From Pseudomonadota bacterium (lineage in GTDB: Bacteria > Myxococcota_A > UBA9160 > JADFDR01): DNA of 64,000 nucleotides. Positions 17,377-25,732 of this stretch are shown in pieces. The DNA lies in the NCBI GenBank assembly GCA_003353845.1, contig PIVT01000012.1, positions 1 to 64,000 on the forward strand. The letters run 5' to 3'. A program made the translations under genes and the position numbers. Every line of letters starts with the position of its first letter. The first letter of the stretch is position 1. A model generated the notes under the pieces. That model made no database searches. It saw only the letters and a program-made list of their open reading frames with translations, and was not told where the DNA came from.

Positions 17377-18452
17377 ACTCAACACCCTTTAAGGCCCTTC
17401 GCCACAATCTCCTCAAGACCGGGCTTATCTATACAAGCCTCACTGTGGCGATTTCTGCGATCTTCCTGATTACCGCCATCTCCAGTGGCATCATCGGAAT
17501 GTACAGCTCCATGCTAAAAACGGAGGGAGACATCATCGTCACTGAAAAAGGGATCGCCGATACTTTTTTCAGTGAGGTCAACCCCGACCTGACCCATGAG
17601 ATCAGCTTGCTTCCAGAAGTAGAATCCGCCTCGGCCCTGATCTTTGGCGCATCCCCCGTCGAAACCATTCCCATCGCGGGGATCTATGGGGTGAGCGACA
17701 ATCGATTCTCTGTATACGAACTCACCCAAGGCGAATATCCGAAGCAGGGACAGGTGCTGCTAGGCCACACCCTCGCAGAAACTCTTGAGTATCCCGAGAG
17801 CGTCAAGATTTCAGAAATCTCATTTGCCGTGAGTGGAGTATTTCAAAGTGGGATCGGGTTCGAAGACGGTGGCGTCGTGATGCCCATTGAAGATGCCGGC
17901 GAGATTTTCCACAAAACTGCTTCCATCCTACTCATCCGTGTGGCCATCGATACCAACAGCGATGAGCTATTGCGGCAGATCAACGCTTTAGACAGTGAAA
18001 TCGAGGCCTCCACCACTGACGCTTTTGTCGAAAACTACAACCAATTCAAAATTGTCAGTACCTCCGGGCGAGCGATCTCAGCCATTGCTTTTTTAATGGG
18101 GTTACTCGGCATCGGCAGCATGATGAGCATGGTGGTCAATGATCGGCGTGCGGAGTTCGGAATCATGCGAGCCATTGGAATCAGCAAGGCGACGATCCTT
18201 CAAAAGCTGTTCACGGAAGCCCTGATCCTCACCCTGGCTTCCTTCACCAGCGCTTGGGTCATTAGCGAAGCCGTTCTCTACAGCTTGAAGAATGCCGAAA
18301 AGCTGCAAGGCTACATCAATGGGACCATCACGACCGAGGTCCTGTGCTTCGCCCTTTTTTCAGCCATCGGCATGGCGCTATTGGGCTCTCTTCTACCTGC
18401 CCTGCACGCCTCACGCACCGACCCCATCTTATTGATTCAGAAGGGGACGTGA
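17373..18452 (+). CDS. MacB/FtsX-type ABC transporter permease
   Basis: A 359-residue type VII ABC permease. It has one N-terminal membrane helix (about 20-42), a periplasmic MacB-like domain (about 45-235, with IVTEKGIADTFFSEVNP), and three C-terminal helices of the FtsX domain, including MSMVVNDRRAEFGIMRAIGIS, the coupling region that contacts the ATPase, and the closing SRTDPILLIQKG. Such proteins do not import; they drive lipoprotein extraction or mechanotransmission across the periplasm. GTG start overlaps the preceding stop, and the ATPase gene overlaps this stop (TGATG). It works with the LolD-like product at 18452. Confidence 0.9.
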   Translation: MNSTPFKALRHNLLKTGLIYTSLTVAISAIFLITAISSGIIGMYSSMLKTEGDIIVTEKGIADTFFSEVNPDLTHEISLLPEVESASALIFGASPVETIPIAGIYGVSDNRFSVYELTQGEYPKQGQVLLGHTLAETLEYPESVKISEISFAVSGVFQSGIGFEDGGVVMPIEDAGEIFHKTASILLIRVAIDTNSDELLRQINALDSEIEASTTDAFVENYNQFKIVSTSGRAISAIAFLMGLLGIGSMMSMVVNDRRAEFGIMRAIGISKATILQKLFTEALILTLASFTSAWVISEAVLYSLKNAEKLQGYINGTITTEVLCFALFSAIGMALLGSLLPALHASRTDPILLIQKGT

Positions 18453-19075
18453 TGATCGAAGCTCGCCACATCACGCATCGTTACGAAACGGATGTCGCAC
18501 TCTCCGACGTAAGTCTGCAAATCAATCCAGGTGAATTTCTGGCAGTCACCGGTGCGAGCGGTAGCGGTAAGTCCACCCTGCTGGCCATTTTATCCACACT
18601 ACTCAAGCCAACCAGCGGTGAAGTTCTCTTCTCGGGCGCCAATATCTCCTCCATGAAGAACCTCGACGAGCTCCGTCGAAAGGACATCGGATTCATCTTT
18701 CAGTTTCACTACCTGATCAACTACCTGACCCTTTTTGAGAACATCCGACTGGCTTGCCCGAACTGCCCGGCCACGGACATCGAGTCTGTTTTGGACTCTC
18801 TCGACATCCTTGAGCTCAAAAACAGTTATCCCAATCAGGTTTCTGGAGGACAACGTCAACGCGGAGCCATTGCTCGCGCACTGATCAACAAACCCCGTGT
18901 CCTGTTTGCTGATGAACCCACCGGTAATCTCGATTCGACGAACTCGTCGCGCGTCTACGAAATTTTCCGAAAACTTTGCGATACGGGTTCGACACTGGTT
19001 CTGGCTACTCATGACCAGCGCATTTCAGAAATCGCCGATCGCACGATTGAGGTTGAAGATGGAAGAATTCTCTAA
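18452..19075 (+). CDS. LolD/MacB-type ABC transporter ATP-binding protein
   Basis: A 207-residue ATPase with Walker A GASGSGKST, Q-loop (FIFQFHYL), signature VSGGQRQR, Walker B VLFADEPTGNLD, and switch histidine (LATHDQR). It belongs to the LolD/FtsE/MacB group and pairs with the permease just upstream. I start at the ATG that overlaps the permease stop; an upstream extension of the frame lies inside the permease gene and is not credible. The following gene starts 17 bases before this one ends, so the operon is translationally coupled. Confidence 0.93.
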   Translation: MIEARHITHRYETDVALSDVSLQINPGEFLAVTGASGSGKSTLLAILSTLLKPTSGEVLFSGANISSMKNLDELRRKDIGFIFQFHYLINYLTLFENIRLACPNCPATDIESVLDSLDILELKNSYPNQVSGGQRQRGAIARALINKPRVLFADEPTGNLDSTNSSRVYEIFRKLCDTGSTLVLATHDQRISEIADRTIEVEDGRIL

Positions 19076-20699
19076 CTTCATTCGAAAGCAATTTCGAATT
19101 TCCCTCATTTTTCTTCTATTGGGCATCTCTCTCGGCTTTCTTTATTCCCTTCAGCTTCTGGGTTTCGGTCCTGCAAACATTCCGACGATACACATGGCCA
19201 GCACCCGCTCCGCCCATATCTCGCTCATGCTGTACGGGTTCATTCCACTCATGTTAACCATGCTGCCCTTCTCTCTATGCGCCAAGGATGAGAAATGCCC
19301 TGAGAAAGGCTTACAAGACCTCAATACATTTTTTCTGATTTGGTACATCTTCCTCATCTTCATGACCTCAAGCCTGCTCTTCGGCGTTCGTCGCAACCTG
19401 CCCTTTTACGATTTCAGTTATGAACTCAACTTCCTGCTCGCCTTTGCAGGCTTCTTTTACATCCGTGCTATTTTCCGTTTCGAAGCGGCCTACTCTGCCC
19501 CGCCCCTTTGGCTCAGCTTGACCAAGTGGACCTCCCTGGCCGCTCCCTTTGTACTGATCGCCCTCATGAACCCCTCCTTCGGAGGCGTCGAGGCCACGGT
19601 CGATGGACCCCATGGTGATCACACACTGGGAATGAGCCTCGCGCTCATCCCTGTTTTCTATCTCGCGATTAAAGCAAGAACGCAGAATGCCTTTGGACAT
19701 CGCGGCAAGTTGCTATGGCAGATTCCACTGCTGGGCTACAGCCTGAGCTTGATCTGGCGCTGGGCCCTGGGCGAGCCGAGTTATAACATGGAGTGGGCCC
19801 TGCAAAGCCTTACTTTGTGTTACGTCCCCTTGCTTCTCATCTGGCTAAAAGAAGCGCGCCTTCATTTTTCCAACTCCGCATTCTTGATTTTTTCCATTTA
19901 CACTTTCTTGTTCATTGATATCCAAGGAAATATCCTCGCCATCCCTGCCGTTCGAGCGCTCTTTCATCGTAATGATTTAGTGATCGGTCACGCCCATATC
20001 GCGATCGGTGTTTCTATCTTTTTCATGGCCATGTCCATTGCTGCGCCTCACCTCAGACGATTAAATGAGCGAGGCCTCGCCCTGGCTTGGGTTGCATGTA
20101 TCGGGGCCATGGCCTTGGCTCTCAGCGTTGCCGGCCTGCGCGAAGCGGGGCTCATTGATGTCTCCGTACGCTCCATGTGGGCACTGCGCAGCCTGAGCGG
20201 GCTACTCGCCCTGCTCTCAGCCTTGTTCTTTCTTCTACCAGCCAGCGAAATTTCCATCGATCTCAGCTGTCGCTATAACCTCTATCACCTGGCGGGCGTC
20301 ACTTCGGACGGATTTGGAGGGCTTGCACTCCTTCTCTTCGGACCCTCTATCTACAAGCTGTTTGGTCTCCCCTTTTACGGGGGCTACCAGTATGTCGTCT
20401 TCGGATTCGTAGCGAGCGTCGGTCTGCTTCATCTCTTCGGGCTCATGCAAGAAGGGAATCGCAAAGCTTTTGCCTTTGGGACTTCCTGGATTCGCCTGAT
20501 CACCGCTGCTACTTTTTATGGATTGTATAAATCCGATATCCTTGGCACCGAAGCCTTGGTCATTGGCAGCTATGACTTTCTTTTCGCACTGATTTATCTC
20601 ACCCGCGTTCTCGAGCCCAAGGAAATTAAAAACCTGGAAACGCCTGTTCAGCCCGCTTCATCCAAGCTTCATCTACATTCCGATAAGATCAGGGGGTAA
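19059..20699 (+). CDS. CcoN/NorB-like haem-copper oxidase relative, apparently without the CuB His-His pair
   Basis: A very hydrophobic 546-residue protein with about 12-14 membrane helices. Residues 285-315 (FIDIQGNILAIPAVRALF, then VIGHAHIA) resemble the helix of cbb3 oxidase subunit CcoN where His-x-His binds both haems (His311, His313), and His53 (RSAHISLMLYG) fits the other low-spin haem ligand. His188 (GDHTLGMSLA) may match the first CuB ligand, but where CcoN has its two adjacent CuB histidines this protein has WALGEPSYN (234-242). The ATG at 19059, preceded by GAGG, is the start; it overlaps the ATPase gene. It may bind haem but is unlikely to be a standard oxidase. The alignment is by eye. 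Confidence 0.62.
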   Translation: MEEFSNFIRKQFRISLIFLLLGISLGFLYSLQLLGFGPANIPTIHMASTRSAHISLMLYGFIPLMLTMLPFSLCAKDEKCPEKGLQDLNTFFLIWYIFLIFMTSSLLFGVRRNLPFYDFSYELNFLLAFAGFFYIRAIFRFEAAYSAPPLWLSLTKWTSLAAPFVLIALMNPSFGGVEATVDGPHGDHTLGMSLALIPVFYLAIKARTQNAFGHRGKLLWQIPLLGYSLSLIWRWALGEPSYNMEWALQSLTLCYVPLLLIWLKEARLHFSNSAFLIFSIYTFLFIDIQGNILAIPAVRALFHRNDLVIGHAHIAIGVSIFFMAMSIAAPHLRRLNERGLALAWVACIGAMALALSVAGLREAGLIDVSVRSMWALRSLSGLLALLSALFFLLPASEISIDLSCRYNLYHLAGVTSDGFGGLALLLFGPSIYKLFGLPFYGGYQYVVFGFVASVGLLHLFGLMQEGNRKAFAFGTSWIRLITAATFYGLYKSDILGTEALVIGSYDFLFALIYLTRVLEPKEIKNLETPVQPASSKLHLHSDKIRG

Positions 20700-20717
20700 G
20701 CTGTGGGGAAGCGTCTA

Positions 20718-21770
20718 ATGCAAACATTCTTACTGATCACCTTGATGGCGAGCGAGCTCAGCTACTACCTCCTGGTGGCGCAGACTGGCATCATCGAGAG
20801 CTTTGGCTCCGACTTATCACAAATTTTCACCCTCCCTCTGGGCGGTGCCATCGGCAGTCTGATCGCATATCGAAATTTTGGAGCGCTGAACACAACGCGT
20901 CGCAAAATCGCATTCCTTCTATTCGTGCAAGGGCTGCTCTCCCTGGCGTATCCAAACTTCGACCTGGTTACACTCTTCTTTCTCGGGCTCACGGTGGGGG
21001 CGCTGGCCCCGTTGTTTATTCACCTCTTTTCAAAAGATGAAATTTTCCCACTCATGCTGGCCCTCGTATGTGCTTACGCGACAGGAACCGCTCTATTTAC
21101 CAGCCCACCCGAAGGAAGACGCCTCATCGCCATCGTCCTCAGCATGCTGGCCCTCGCCGCCATCACCGGACTTCAGCGCGACGACAACAAAATAAAAGAA
21201 ACGGAAGCAACAGCAGGTTTAGGGATCGCTCCGTGCGGCGCAGCTCTATTGTTTCTGTGGGTCGCCCTTGATTCTAGTTTGTTTGAGATTCTGTCTCGTC
21301 ATGAAAGCATGTCGATCTGGCGTGGGGAATATCGCCACCTCATCGTCCTGTTCCACAGTCTGGGCCTGTTCACCGCCTACGCGGTCCGCAATCGTTTCAA
21401 ATACCACCACAGCAGCATCGCGCTGCTCTTTGTAACGAGCTACGCGCTTCTATTTTTCCAGCAAAACATGCTCCTTGCCATGATCTATCCCTTCGTGATC
21501 TCCTATTACAATTTCTTTCTTTTACGCTTATTGGTCAGCATTCGCAGCTTGCGAGTGCTCGGAGTATGCATGCTTTGTGCAGGCTGGATCGCCTCCGGGT
21601 TGGGGCTCATGGTCGCATTGAATCACCTTCTATTGATACCCGTAGCCTTGCTCCTCACTGGTTGCAGTATTAGCTTTTTATCTGAAGGATTCGCCACCCC
21701 AGGGCGGCGAAGAGAAGTTCCTCAACTGACAAAAATTCCACTCCGTCACGGAAAGTGGCAAGCCGAATAG
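20718..21770 (+). CDS. Polytopic membrane protein of unknown function, possibly MFS-like
   Basis: A 350-residue integral membrane protein with about ten hydrophobic helices. The pattern of the first half (PLGGAIGSLIAYRNFGALNTTRRKI, a short basic loop between helices 2 and 3) recalls major facilitator proteins, but I recognise no family signature and would not assign a substrate. The ATG at 20718 has GGGGAA seven bases upstream and is preferred over the GTG at 20703. It lies between the haem-copper-oxidase-like gene and yceI in the same operon. It could be an assembly or transport partner of the former; that is inference from position only. Confidence 0.6.
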   Translation: MQTFLLITLMASELSYYLLVAQTGIIESFGSDLSQIFTLPLGGAIGSLIAYRNFGALNTTRRKIAFLLFVQGLLSLAYPNFDLVTLFFLGLTVGALAPLFIHLFSKDEIFPLMLALVCAYATGTALFTSPPEGRRLIAIVLSMLALAAITGLQRDDNKIKETEATAGLGIAPCGAALLFLWVALDSSLFEILSRHESMSIWRGEYRHLIVLFHSLGLFTAYAVRNRFKYHHSSIALLFVTSYALLFFQQNMLLAMIYPFVISYYNFFLLRLLVSIRSLRVLGVCMLCAGWIASGLGLMVALNHLLLIPVALLLTGCSISFLSEGFATPGRRREVPQLTKIPLRHGKWQAE

Positions 21771-21784
21771 GGAGAACTGTTCAC

Positions 21785-22342
21785 ATGCAGAGTTTCAGCG
21801 CTATGAGTTGCGGCCTGTTCCTTTTACTACTCTTCAGCCCTCTGTTAGCTAGCAGCGTTCCGCTTCAGATCGACAAAGAAAATACGCACATACAGGTCGA
21901 TGTGAAAGCCACCGTGGGTTCCTTCATCGGAGAACTTGAGCGCTACAAATTAACAGTTGAAATTGACGAGGCTTCGCAAAGGATCAAAAGCAGCACACTC
22001 CAATTCGATTTTGAATATCTAGAAACCGGCGAGCCAAAACGAAATCGGCACATGAAGGACTGGCTTAACTACGACGTGCACCCCAAGGCGGAATTCAAAC
22101 TCACCGCGCTGGACGCAACAGGCGAGACGACCGTCGCACAGGGATCACTGACGATTCATGGAGTAACGAAAAACATCTCCTTCCCCGTTGAAATTTCCCA
22201 TGAGGAAGAGAACTGGACCATCGATGGGACCGCACACCTCGACTATCGCGATTTTGATCTGAAGAAAATTCGCATGGCCATCATGCTTACCGTGGTTCCT
22301 GAATTCGACGTTCTCATTCACATCGAAGCCAAGAGTGAGTAA
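21785..22342 (+). CDS. Secreted YceI-like polyisoprenoid-binding protein
   Basis: A 185-residue protein with a signal peptide (cleavage near LLASS) and a YceI lipocalin-like barrel: the segments TVGSFIGELERYKLTVEID, NRHMKDWLNYDVHPKAEF and GSLTIHGVTKNISFPVEI are characteristic. YceI proteins bind long isoprenoid or fatty chains such as quinone precursors in the periplasm. The ATG at 21785 follows GGGAGA and gives a proper signal peptide; the GTG at 21755 would add ten residues. Last gene of the six-gene operon. A periplasmic quinone/isoprenoid carrier beside a haem-copper-oxidase-like protein and a lipid-handling ABC pair is a suggestive combination. Confidence 0.85.
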   Translation: MQSFSAMSCGLFLLLLFSPLLASSVPLQIDKENTHIQVDVKATVGSFIGELERYKLTVEIDEASQRIKSSTLQFDFEYLETGEPKRNRHMKDWLNYDVHPKAEFKLTALDATGETTVAQGSLTIHGVTKNISFPVEISHEEENWTIDGTAHLDYRDFDLKKIRMAIMLTVVPEFDVLIHIEAKSE

Positions 22343-22387
22343 GCGCCCCAAAAAGGTTAAGAGGCAAGTTAAGCGACGGGTCGGGTG

Positions 22388-22957
22388 TCAGAAACGGATC
22401 TTGATCTGAGAGCCATCGGATACCTCGCACTCTCCCGAACCTCCCCCGCTCATGCCTTCGGCCCGATTGTTTAATTCCATGCGGCAACGCATGCCGTTTC
22501 CACGATCCCCATTTAGAAAGGCGATGACCTTACCGGAGTAATGTTTGCGCAGGTAAAAATCCCAACCCGATCCCGACTCCCTGCTGGCGGGCGCATCCAC
22601 AGTGCCTCGCATCCAAGGGTCTGCTTCGCCTGGTTTATGGTTCTGATCCCACAGGGTCCCCCAAGACGACATGATATTCCCCCTGACCGCTCGCCCTTGA
22701 GTTTCATTATTAATACGGACGAAATTTCCACGAAAGCGCTCACCTTCGGGACCCAAGGTAACGTTGACCACTCCGCCGTGAGCTTCATTACTGGCGTAGG
22801 AGATCTTGACCAGTTGAACCTCGCTGCTGTCAGGTTTCGACCACTCACCCGACATCATGCCTCGCTGGGGCGGCACCTTGGCGCAAGCCATGGAGGCAAG
22901 CATCACTCCGGCTACGGCGAACCTCAAAATTTTCGGGCATCGGTTGGAATTCTTCAA
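22388..22957 (-). CDS. Hypothetical lipoprotein
   Basis: A 189-residue protein with a lipoprotein signal peptide: basic start, hydrophobic stretch and lipobox LASMAC, so the Cys at about residue 26 should be acylated. The mature part (GMMSGEWSKPDSSEV, WDFYLRKHYSGKVIAFLNGD, GSGECEVSDGSQIKIRF) matches no family I know; the last third looks like a small beta-sheet domain. The TTG start is supported by AAGGAGA eight bases upstream. It is transcribed toward the yceI gene, tail to tail. Confidence 0.7.
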   Translation of the reverse strand: MKNSNRCPKILRFAVAGVMLASMACAKVPPQRGMMSGEWSKPDSSEVQLVKISYASNEAHGGVVNVTLGPEGERFRGNFVRINNETQGRAVRGNIMSSWGTLWDQNHKPGEADPWMRGTVDAPASRESGSGWDFYLRKHYSGKVIAFLNGDRGNGMRCRMELNNRAEGMSGGGSGECEVSDGSQIKIRF

Positions 22958-22984
22958 AGGACATCTCCTTTTTTGAAAAAAGTT

Positions 22985-23797
22985 TTAAGCATCCAAGACT
23001 GAACGCAAAGACTCGCCGAGAAGCTTCCCCGCATCGGCAGCGGGTTTCTCTTTGAGTTCTTTATTAAACACTTCCATGGCCACGGGACCCTGAAAGCCAA
23101 TCTCTTCAAGCAGGGTCAACAGGGCCGTCAGGTCGATATCCCCTTCACCCAAAAGCAACCGCCTATGCATCGTCTCAAGCATGGCATTTTCTTCCGCCTG
23201 CTCAGGCGCATCATTCAATTGAAGACACAGAATTTTGTCACCCGGAATCGCACGCAAGAGTTTTTCATCGGGACCTGAACGATACCAATGCCAGCTATCG
23301 AGAAGGATACCACCATTGGATCGATCGGCTCGGCGCACAATCTCCCAGGCCGTAGCCAGATCGGGGATGCCTGACCAAGGCAGAAACTCCAAGGCCAACG
23401 CAATCCCGTAGCTCCTGGCGCGATCACAGGCCAAACCAAATCGCTCCACGGTTTCTTCCATCTTGGGAATCACTGGACCCAAGAAAACCGTGCAAGCCGA
23501 CGTCGCCCCCAGCGCTCTTCCCGCTTTAAAAAGCCGATCCATCTCGGCGTTCGCAGCATCGAGATCCCCGGTCAACCACTGTGTCACCGCTTCGATCATG
23601 GGGATCTGCACATTCTTCTGGTTGGCCATGGCCTTTAGCTCTTCATCGCTCAAGCCTGACTTGCGCGCCTCGTCATACAGGCTGTACCAAAGTGAGATTC
23701 CCCCAAACCCACTGGCCGCCGCAATGTCGACGACATCAGAAAAACTCACCGGGGCCAGTGTCGATGGGCACAGTACACGCAGATTGTTCTTCAGCAT
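22985..23797 (-). CDS. Sugar phosphate isomerase/epimerase-like TIM-barrel protein
   Basis: A 270-residue protein of the xylose-isomerase-like TIM-barrel family (AP endonuclease 2 / sugar isomerase-epimerase fold). Repeated beta-alpha units and metal-ligand segments are visible: LALEFLPWSGIPDL (Glu), GILLDSWHWYRSG (Asp/His) and AMEVFNKEL (Glu). Substrates in this family range from inositol derivatives to hydroxypyruvate and cannot be predicted. AAGGAAAAATC precedes the ATG. It follows the NTF2-like gene by 23 bases on the same strand and is probably in the same transcript. Confidence 0.84.
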   Translation of the reverse strand: MLKNNLRVLCPSTLAPVSFSDVVDIAAASGFGGISLWYSLYDEARKSGLSDEELKAMANQKNVQIPMIEAVTQWLTGDLDAANAEMDRLFKAGRALGATSACTVFLGPVIPKMEETVERFGLACDRARSYGIALALEFLPWSGIPDLATAWEIVRRADRSNGGILLDSWHWYRSGPDEKLLRAIPGDKILCLQLNDAPEQAEENAMLETMHRRLLLGEGDIDLTALLTLLEEIGFQGPVAMEVFNKELKEKPAADAGKLLGESLRSVLDA

Positions 23798-23820
23798 GAT
23801 TTTTCCTTAACGCCTGGTTT

Positions 23821-24285
23821 CTAGCGCTTGGGGGACTGCGGCGGAATATTAAATCCCGGTCCAGGCTGCCAGCCACTTTCTTGGATCAACTCGTAAACGT
23901 GCACCATGTTCAAGATGTCTTCGTCGTAGGAGAACCTACCGTTGCCGGCATAAATCAGCACGGAAATACCCAGGGCTTCGTAGTAGGTGCCGTCCGCACG
24001 CTGGCCGGGCAAGCGGTTTTGCCAACCGCTAATCAATTGATTTCCATCCACGGCGGTAAAGGTACGCGGAAAGCTCCAGCCTTCCAGTCCCGCCATACTT
24101 TCCACGAAGAACTTCTTCACATTCTCCAGTCCTTCGATTCGTCCCCAACCCTGATCGATGTAAACCACATCCTCGGTAAAAAACTCTTCCAAGGCATCCC
24201 AGGGCAATTCCTGGCGATCAATACGGTCACGTGTCGCAACCAGTCGATCATAAACCTCACGAATTTCACTTTCGGGAAAGACCAT
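23821..24285 (-). CDS. SnoaL/NTF2-like protein
   Basis: A 154-residue NTF2-fold protein: an N-terminal helix, then WDALEEFFTEDVVYIDQGWGRIEGLENVKKFF, the typical opening of SnoaL-like small cyclases, isomerases and binding proteins, followed by curved beta strands (NQLISGWQNRLPG). The ATG at 24285 follows GGGGAG and is preferred over a start at 24300. The gene lies upstream of the TIM-barrel gene on the same strand. The family is functionally very diverse, so only the fold is called. Confidence 0.8.
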   Translation of the reverse strand: MVFPESEIREVYDRLVATRDRIDRQELPWDALEEFFTEDVVYIDQGWGRIEGLENVKKFFVESMAGLEGWSFPRTFTAVDGNQLISGWQNRLPGQRADGTYYEALGISVLIYAGNGRFSYDEDILNMVHVYELIQESGWQPGPGFNIPPQSPKR

Positions 24286-24324
24286 GGCAGCTCCCCTCAC
24301 ATCATGAACGCGATGAGAAATCGA

Positions 24325-25479
24325 TTATGCGCCCGTTTGGAGATTTTGCACGACGCCGATGAAGGGCTGATAACAAATGCAATTGCGGCCATCGGATTTG
24401 GCTTGGTAGAGTGCCCGATCGGCGCAGGCCAATAGGTGTTCGCCCTGCTTTTGCGTGTTGATGGCGCTATTGGTGCTGGGCTTCCAGATAGAGACACCAA
24501 TGGATAGCGTGACGTGGAAGGGTTGATCGTATCCATCTGGGATGGGGATGGCCTCGACGCAGCTGCGAATATGGTCGGCGATTTCCATGGCCTTCTCCAC
24601 CTCACAGGCGGGAAGCAGCACAACAAACTCTTCTCCTCCATAACGTGCGACGCGATCGGTCTTGCGCAGCAGTTGATTGATCTGCTTTCCCACGACGCGC
24701 AGTGCTCGATCGCCGGCTTGGTGACCGTGGGTATCGTTCACATTCTTGAAGCGGTCCAAGTCCAGGAACAAGCAGGCCAGGGAATCCCCGGTGCGACTGG
24801 CACGCGAAAGTTCTTCAGCAAAATCGCGCTCAAAAGCGTGTCGATTCCCTACACGAGTCAACAGGTCGACTGAATTCATGCGCCGCAGACTTTCATGCGC
24901 CACGTTGCTATCGAGACAAACGGCGATGACGGAGGCCAGATGACTGACAAAGGTGAGATCTTGCTCGGTATCGAAACGGCTCGGGTCTCTGCTTCCCATG
25001 TGAAAACTTCCGATGAACTCGCCATTGCGAATCAAAGGCAGCATGGCCGCACTCTGAACCCGGCTTCCCTCAGTAAAGAGAGTCGCAGCCTCCAAGGACT
25101 CCAAGGGGCCAACCCATACTTGCCGGTCCTGGGGATACAGTTCTGAGAAAAACTGCTTCTCCGACTGAAAGTGCAGCGCGCCATCGACCCAGGGCAACTC
25201 CGCCTCTTCGATGAGCTCATTGATCTGGCGCATGGGATCAAAGAGCACCAAACTCGTCTCCTCGAGACCAAAGAAGTTATTGGCTTTGCCGAGCAACAAA
25301 TCAAGCACACCGGCGAAGCTGCGGCAGGCCAACAACATCAGCTCGAACTCTTGGAATCGGCTGAGAATGGAATGGTTCTGCTGGGCGTTTTCCGCCAACA
25401 TCTTTACCTGGCGCTGCAGGCGCAAATTCTCGCGCCTGTAGACCTCCTGGGCATACTCTTCCATGGCCGGATCGGGCAC
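24325..25479 (-). CDS. Diguanylate cyclase: DUF484/GAF-like sensor plus GGDEF
   Basis: A 384-residue protein that should make the second messenger c-di-GMP. The N-terminal 20-65 region is a coiled coil, followed by a DUF484/GAF-like domain to about residue 190 (FFGLEETSLVLFDP; PLIRNGEFIGSFHMGSRDPSRF). A GGDEF domain follows with RVGNRHAFERDFA, LFLDLDRFKNVNDTHGHQAGD, and the catalytic RYGGEEFVVLLPA (residues 281-285, GGEEF, active-type). There is no membrane segment, so it is cytoplasmic. No effector gene adjoins, though c-di-GMP commonly controls surface structures like the Tad pilus further along. Confidence 0.93.
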   Translation of the reverse strand: MPDPAMEEYAQEVYRRENLRLQRQVKMLAENAQQNHSILSRFQEFELMLLACRSFAGVLDLLLGKANNFFGLEETSLVLFDPMRQINELIEEAELPWVDGALHFQSEKQFFSELYPQDRQVWVGPLESLEAATLFTEGSRVQSAAMLPLIRNGEFIGSFHMGSRDPSRFDTEQDLTFVSHLASVIAVCLDSNVAHESLRRMNSVDLLTRVGNRHAFERDFAEELSRASRTGDSLACLFLDLDRFKNVNDTHGHQAGDRALRVVGKQINQLLRKTDRVARYGGEEFVVLLPACEVEKAMEIADHIRSCVEAIPIPDGYDQPFHVTLSIGVSIWKPSTNSAINTQKQGEHLLACADRALYQAKSDGRNCICYQPFIGVVQNLQTGA

Positions 25480-25584
25480 CGCTTCAATAGTGGATGAATC
25501 GTCGGGGATGGCCTTCTACCTTATTCGAGGGTGTGTCGCGGACAGATTTGGCCTTAACTCTAATAATAAAAGCAGCACAAAATC

Positions 25585-25603
25585 AATAGAATTTTGTTCT
25601 ATT
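25585..25603. promoter_or_regulatory. 7-bp inverted repeat in divergent promoter region
   Basis: AATAGAA, then a 5-base spacer, then TTCTATT form a perfect inverted repeat in the 253-base gap between the diguanylate cyclase gene (leftward) and the D-aminoacylase gene (rightward). It could be an operator or a short hairpin; no run of T follows that would make a clear terminator. Which gene it affects is unknown. Confidence 0.3.
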
Positions 25604-25732
25604 TTAGGGACTCGGCGCAGAACTCGCCAACACATTCACGGATTTGGGGTCGAGTCCTGCTCATCCACTTTTCTCGACAGAAACCAAGCGATGAACTAAT
25701 CCATATTCATTGGATCGAGGAAGGGGGGCTTC

